Source of the DNA: Actinobacteria bacterium UBA2286
GTDB lineage: Bacteria; Actinomycetota; Coriobacteriia; Anaerosomatales; Anaerosomataceae
Direction of reading: 5' to 3'
Assembly (NCBI GenBank): GCA_002345925.1
Contig: DDWM01000075.1
Location: forward strand, 6,490-24,197
DNA: 17,708 bases
Part shown: piece by piece, positions 14,736 through 17,708 of the stretch
Numbering within the stretch: the first letter of the stretch is position 1
How the letters are laid out: each line of letters starts with the position of its first letter
Notes under the pieces: model-generated
Seen by the model: the letters and a program-made list of their open reading frames with translations, nothing else
Told to the model about the DNA's origin: nothing
Database searches by the model: none
Made by a program: the position numbers and the translations under genes

Positions 14736-14815
14736 TCGCGCATCAGGCTTTTCTTGCAGCTGTGTCGACCGAACAATACTTGCGCGGACTTCTTTGCGGA
14801 TTTTTTCGCAATTAT

Positions 14816-15784
14816 TTAGAGTTGTCCATCCTGCGCTTTTGCAGGCAATGCCTGCACTGCTTCTTCGGCAATTTTTCTGGCGGCTTCTTTTTCGTTTTCT
14901 GTCTTTGTGGAACGAACGCTGAGCATAACGCCGAGGATGACGATTGCCCCGCCGATGAATTTTCTCGTCGAAACTTGCTCTCCCAGCAGAATGTAGGAAA
15001 AGAATACGCCGAAGATCGGCATGAGATTGAGCATGGACGTCACAGTGCTGGCAGACATGGTCTTGAGTCCGCGGTTATAGAGCAAAAACGCAATCACCGA
15101 GCAGAACACACCGAGAAACATCATCATCGAAAACGACATCAATGTCGGTTGCTGCCACTGCCCGCGTTCGAGCAAAGCAAGCGGAAGCATTAAGATTGTG
15201 CCAAACAGCGTGGAATAAAACAACAGCGTGATCGGCGGATAGCGGTTGATCACCTTTTTCGTCATGAAGTTATAGACCGCCCAGACGACGCCCGCGGCGA
15301 CGAGCAGCAGGATACCGAGCAGCTCGCCTTCCAATCTCGACTCCGCTTTGACATAGGAGAGGATGACCACGCCGACGATGGCGATGAGAATCGCGACAAT
15401 CTTGACCGCACTGAGCTTGATTTTATAGATCAGGCTTTCCAGCAGCAGCGTGATGATCGGATAGGAAGCGATGATCAGCGTCGCACTGGAGGCGGACGTC
15501 CATTGCATGGCAATGTTTTGCAGGATCGCATAGAGCATGATGCCCGTCAGCCCGCAGACGGCAAGCGTGAAGATATCCCTTCGCTCCAGGCGAACGCGGT
15601 TGCCCGGCAGCAGCGTAAGCAGACCCAGAATCAGCGTAGCAACCACAAAACGCGCCACAGCAAGCGTGATCGGCGGGTAAGTTGTGTAAGCGACCTTGAT
15701 TGCGACAAAGGACGAACTCCAAAGTATGAGCGCGCCAAGGACGGAGAGTATGGGAGCCGCGTTGGATTGCTTTTGCTGTGGCAC
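14816..15784 (-). CDS. EamA/DMT-family membrane exporter
   Basis: Drug/metabolite-transporter superfamily permease, 322 aa, with about ten hydrophobic segments arranged as two EamA repeats (about residues 11-143 and 159-294). Each repeat opens with a family-like first helix (LGALILWSSSFVAIKV in the first; AAGVVWAVYNFMTKK in the second). A charged, helical tail (about 296-322) is cytosolic. Substrates of this family are metabolites or amino acids and cannot be predicted here. The start is GTG at 15784 with AGGGG upstream at 9-10 nt; no ATG is better placed. A TTGACA-type promoter lies upstream. No strong terminator follows. Confidence 0.9.
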   Translation of the reverse strand: MPQQKQSNAAPILSVLGALILWSSSFVAIKVAYTTYPPITLAVARFVVATLILGLLTLLPGNRVRLERRDIFTLAVCGLTGIMLYAILQNIAMQWTSASSATLIIASYPIITLLLESLIYKIKLSAVKIVAILIAIVGVVILSYVKAESRLEGELLGILLLVAAGVVWAVYNFMTKKVINRYPPITLLFYSTLFGTILMLPLALLERGQWQQPTLMSFSMMMFLGVFCSVIAFLLYNRGLKTMSASTVTSMLNLMPIFGVFFSYILLGEQVSTRKFIGGAIVILGVMLSVRSTKTENEKEAARKIAEEAVQALPAKAQDGQL

Positions 15785-15851
15785 AGTGATGTTCCCCTAA
15801 CATGAATTTTGCGGAAGAAAAGCCGTCCGGTCTAACAGCGACGGTCAGATT

Positions 15852-15880
15852 ACCTTATTCCTTTTCAGTAGGAATGTCAA
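15852..15880 (-). promoter_or_regulatory. Probable promoter of the EamA gene
   Basis: Minus strand: perfect TTGACA (+ 15875-15880), 17-nt spacer, TAAGGT (+ 15852-15857). It lies about 70 nt before the GTG start in an AT-rich 209-bp gap that otherwise holds nothing I can identify, including no terminator for the GH32 gene. Confidence 0.5.
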
Positions 15881-15993
15881 GAATTGTATATGATATATGC
15901 AATGGATTTCTTGTAAAATATTGCGCTGTTATAATTGAAATCAGATTTGTTTCTGGATATTAATCTATTAAATTCCGAACTCGTTTCTGCGTC

Positions 15994-17457
15994 TTAAATC
16001 AGAACTGGCCAACAGGAAAGTTTACGAATCACACCCATCCCTTCCGCCGCGAAGGTGATTGCGGTGTCGTTTGCGTCGGGATAGACGTTCGCGGTCATAA
16101 CGTTCTTCCCGCCGTTAATGAACACCTCAACCGAGGAGATGTCGATGAGAATCCGCAGGTCAAGCATGCAGGACGATCCAAGCTTTGCTCGGCGCACGTT
16201 GACATCGGTTTCTTCGCTCGACGTGATCGTAACGCCCGCGCGGGTGCGGTCGAGCGTGCAGATATTTCTCTCGGTATCAAACAACAGAAGCGTCTCGTGT
16301 TCTTTCCCTTTCAGCAGGCGAATCGAAAACGACTTTGCCAAAGACAGGTCGATCTCCAGTTGCAGATCGACACAGTTGCCGCAAACACCTGAAAGGCTTG
16401 ATTCTTCAGTAATGATCACATCGGTATGTTCCGCTGCATCTGCGCGATACCGCTCCAGTTCCCGCACGGGACGCTGTAGGATCTTTCCCGCTTCCAACGT
16501 GATCTCGCGCGGGAACGTCATAGCCCCCGCCCTGCCGAATCTGCTCTCGGGAATCGAGCGCTTCCACATCTGCTTCCAAGCAATCAATATTGTTCGCCCA
16601 TCCGGCATAGTAAACGCTTGCGGCGCGTAGAAGTCGAAGCCATAGTCCAACTCGTTGTACTCGCCCTCCGGCACAAAGCGGCATGTGTCGGCATCAAACC
16701 TACCAAGCAGGTAGACTGACGGATGTAGGTTCTGAAACCGCGCTTCCTCTTGCGGCGGATAAAAATGCATGGAACTCATCATGAGCACATCCGCGCCGTC
16801 AAGCGAAAATAAGTCCGGGCACTCGAATATGCCTTTCTTCGCGCTTGAGTCTGTATACGCCGCCCCGCGACCCTGCCAATGAACCAGATCGGTTGAGGTA
16901 TAGCACGCAATCTGCCGCCCGCGCACGCCGTTTTGATTGGCGGCGGCGGAGACGAGGCAGTAATAGAGATCGCACCGCTTAAACACCTTCGGGTCACGAA
17001 AATCGTACTTGCCGGAGCCCTGCGGCAGCTGCTTATTTGAGATGACGGGTTTGGTGCGCTTGGCAAAATCCACGCAGTCTTCGCTGGCCGCAAGGCACTG
17101 CTGCTGCCCGCCAAGCGCGCTCACGCCGGTGTAGAGCAGGTGCAGCCTTCCCTCGTGTTCGATGGCAGAGCCGGAGAAGCAGCCGAGCAAGCGCTCGAAA
17201 GGCTGATCCGGTGCGAGGGCGACGGGCAGGTGTTCCCAATGGACGAGATCCGTCGACACCATATGCCCCCAATGCATTCTGCCCCATTTGGGCGCATAGG
17301 GATAGTACTGATAAAACAGATGCGCTTTTTCGCCAAACCAGATGAGACCGTTCGGGTCGTTCATCCAACCCGTTGACGGCGTCGCGTGAAACTTCGGACG
17401 AAACGGGTCCGTTGATGATCTCTTTGCTGCAGCGCGTGCTTTTTGAAGCTTACTCAA
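15994..17457 (-). CDS. GH32 glycosidase, probable sucrose-6-phosphate hydrolase / beta-fructofuranosidase
   Basis: Retaining glycoside hydrolase family 32 enzyme that cleaves terminal beta-fructosyl bonds in sucrose, sucrose-6-phosphate or fructans. The five-bladed propeller carries all three catalytic motifs: nucleophile Asp34 in WMNDPNG (31-37), the transition-state stabiliser Asp155 in FRDP (153-156) and acid/base Glu212 in ECPDLF (212-217). A C-terminal beta-sandwich follows (about 340-487). There is no signal peptide and the length of 487 aa is as in cytosolic ScrB-type enzymes, which favours sucrose-6-phosphate. No PTS or permease is in view, so free sucrose or short fructans remain possible. 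It starts with TTG at 17457, with GAGG 7 nt ahead and no ATG nearby. Its first 93 bp are duplicated in inverse orientation at the window end. Confidence 0.93.
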   Translation of the reverse strand: MSKLQKARAAAKRSSTDPFRPKFHATPSTGWMNDPNGLIWFGEKAHLFYQYYPYAPKWGRMHWGHMVSTDLVHWEHLPVALAPDQPFERLLGCFSGSAIEHEGRLHLLYTGVSALGGQQQCLAASEDCVDFAKRTKPVISNKQLPQGSGKYDFRDPKVFKRCDLYYCLVSAAANQNGVRGRQIACYTSTDLVHWQGRGAAYTDSSAKKGIFECPDLFSLDGADVLMMSSMHFYPPQEEARFQNLHPSVYLLGRFDADTCRFVPEGEYNELDYGFDFYAPQAFTMPDGRTILIAWKQMWKRSIPESRFGRAGAMTFPREITLEAGKILQRPVRELERYRADAAEHTDVIITEESSLSGVCGNCVDLQLEIDLSLAKSFSIRLLKGKEHETLLLFDTERNICTLDRTRAGVTITSSEETDVNVRRAKLGSSCMLDLRILIDISSVEVFINGGKNVMTANVYPDANDTAITFAAEGMGVIRKLSCWPVLI

Positions 17458-17708
17458 GTCGTTTCCTCTTCTTCATCAAACAGATTCATTCTCTTAAAAA
17501 CACAGAGCCCTATTTATAATGAAAATAATGAACTTGATCAGACGGGCAACATCATTAAAATAGGGCTCTGTGTTTTTAAGAGAATGAATCTGTTTGATGA
17601 AGAAGAGGAAACGACTTGAGTAAGCTTCAAAAAGCACGCGCTGCAGCAAAGAGATCATCAACGGACCCGTTTCGTCCGAAGTTTCACGCGACGCCGTCAA
17701 CGGGTTGG
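17365..17708. repeat. Perfect 151-bp inverted repeat around a 42-bp loop
   Basis: Positions 17365-17515 are the exact reverse complement of 17558-17708, and the match continues to the last base of the window, so its true length is unknown. The loop 17516-17557 is AT-rich and non-repeated. The arms contain the first 31 codons of the GH32 gene plus its ribosome site and upstream region. Confidence 0.95.
17616..17708 (+). CDS. Second, inverted copy of the GH32 gene start, cut by window edge
   Basis: Identical 31 codons to the start of the GH32 gene at 17457 (TTG start, MSKLQKARAAAK...), reading rightward off the window. Its ribosome site is the mirrored copy of the same GAGG. The absence of any substitution, even at synonymous positions, points to a foldback artefact or a very recent inverted duplication rather than an independent paralogue. 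Treat it as part of the inverted repeat unless reads confirm it. Confidence 0.35.
   Translation, partial: MSKLQKARAAAKRSSTDPFRPKFHATPSTGW

Noticed and set aside
14794..14811. Short hairpin (TTGCG/CGCAA, 8-nt loop) just after the EamA stop
   Set aside because: Only a 5-bp stem and no T tract following on the minus strand; too weak to call a terminator.
14537..15193. Plus-strand open frame of 218 codons across the tandem array and the end of the EamA gene
   Set aside because: Repeat units are 52-54 bp, so the frame shifts between copies; the remainder is antisense to EamA.
17515..17520. TATAAT at the loop edge as promoter of the GH32 gene or its mirror copy
   Set aside because: No acceptable -35 box at 16-18 nt on either strand, and the region is suspect because of the foldback.

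Overview
The window falls into two parts that look as if they come from different genomes. Positions 1 to about 11,540 are GC-rich, tightly packed and almost all on the minus strand. They carry a classical bacterial housekeeping cluster that reads lepA-hemW-[c-type cytochrome, opposite strand]-hrcA-dnaJ-rsmE-mtaB-phoH-pgpH-like-ybeY-dgkA. This order is shared by Gram-positive phyla. The GC-rich, actinobacterial-looking proteins together with an exported seven-haem cytochrome suggest an anaerobic actinobacterium of the Coriobacteriia/Anaerosomatales type. That placement is an inference from protein flavour and gene order, not from a search. A clear CIRCE operator sits in front of hrcA, so at least hrcA-dnaJ, and probably the genes behind them, are under HrcA heat-shock control.

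From about 11,615 to the end the character changes. GC content is lower, intergenic gaps are long and AT-rich, promoters are sigma-A-like with TTGACA/TATAAT-type boxes, and terminator hairpins are recognisable. The protein types are typical of Clostridia: a membrane-anchored NlpC/P60 cell-wall hydrolase with two peptidoglycan-binding repeats, an ECF-transporter S component, an EamA/DMT exporter and a GH32 sucrose-6-phosphate hydrolase/invertase. All four are on the minus strand, but each has its own promoter-like region and they do not form a pathway.

The boundary (about 11,483-11,615) contains a perfectly adjacent 31-bp tandem duplication. The far right end is a perfect 151-bp inverted repeat around a 42-bp loop, so the 5' end of the GH32 gene is present twice, head to head. 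An abrupt change of genome type plus a terminal foldback is what a chimeric contig (amplification or assembly) would look like. I regard this as the most important caveat for anyone using the window.

The biologically most unusual items are four. First, the ECF S component appears fused to a shortened transketolase C-terminal-like domain. Second, upstream of that gene lie a four-copy tandem array of about 53-bp units carrying promoter-like boxes and a leader with pseudoknot-type complementarity. Third, the cytochrome gene is inserted between hemW and hrcA. Fourth, the PgpH-like c-di-AMP phosphodiesterase lacks the usual long extracytoplasmic domain. I saw no rRNA, tRNA, CRISPR array, insertion sequence or defence system.
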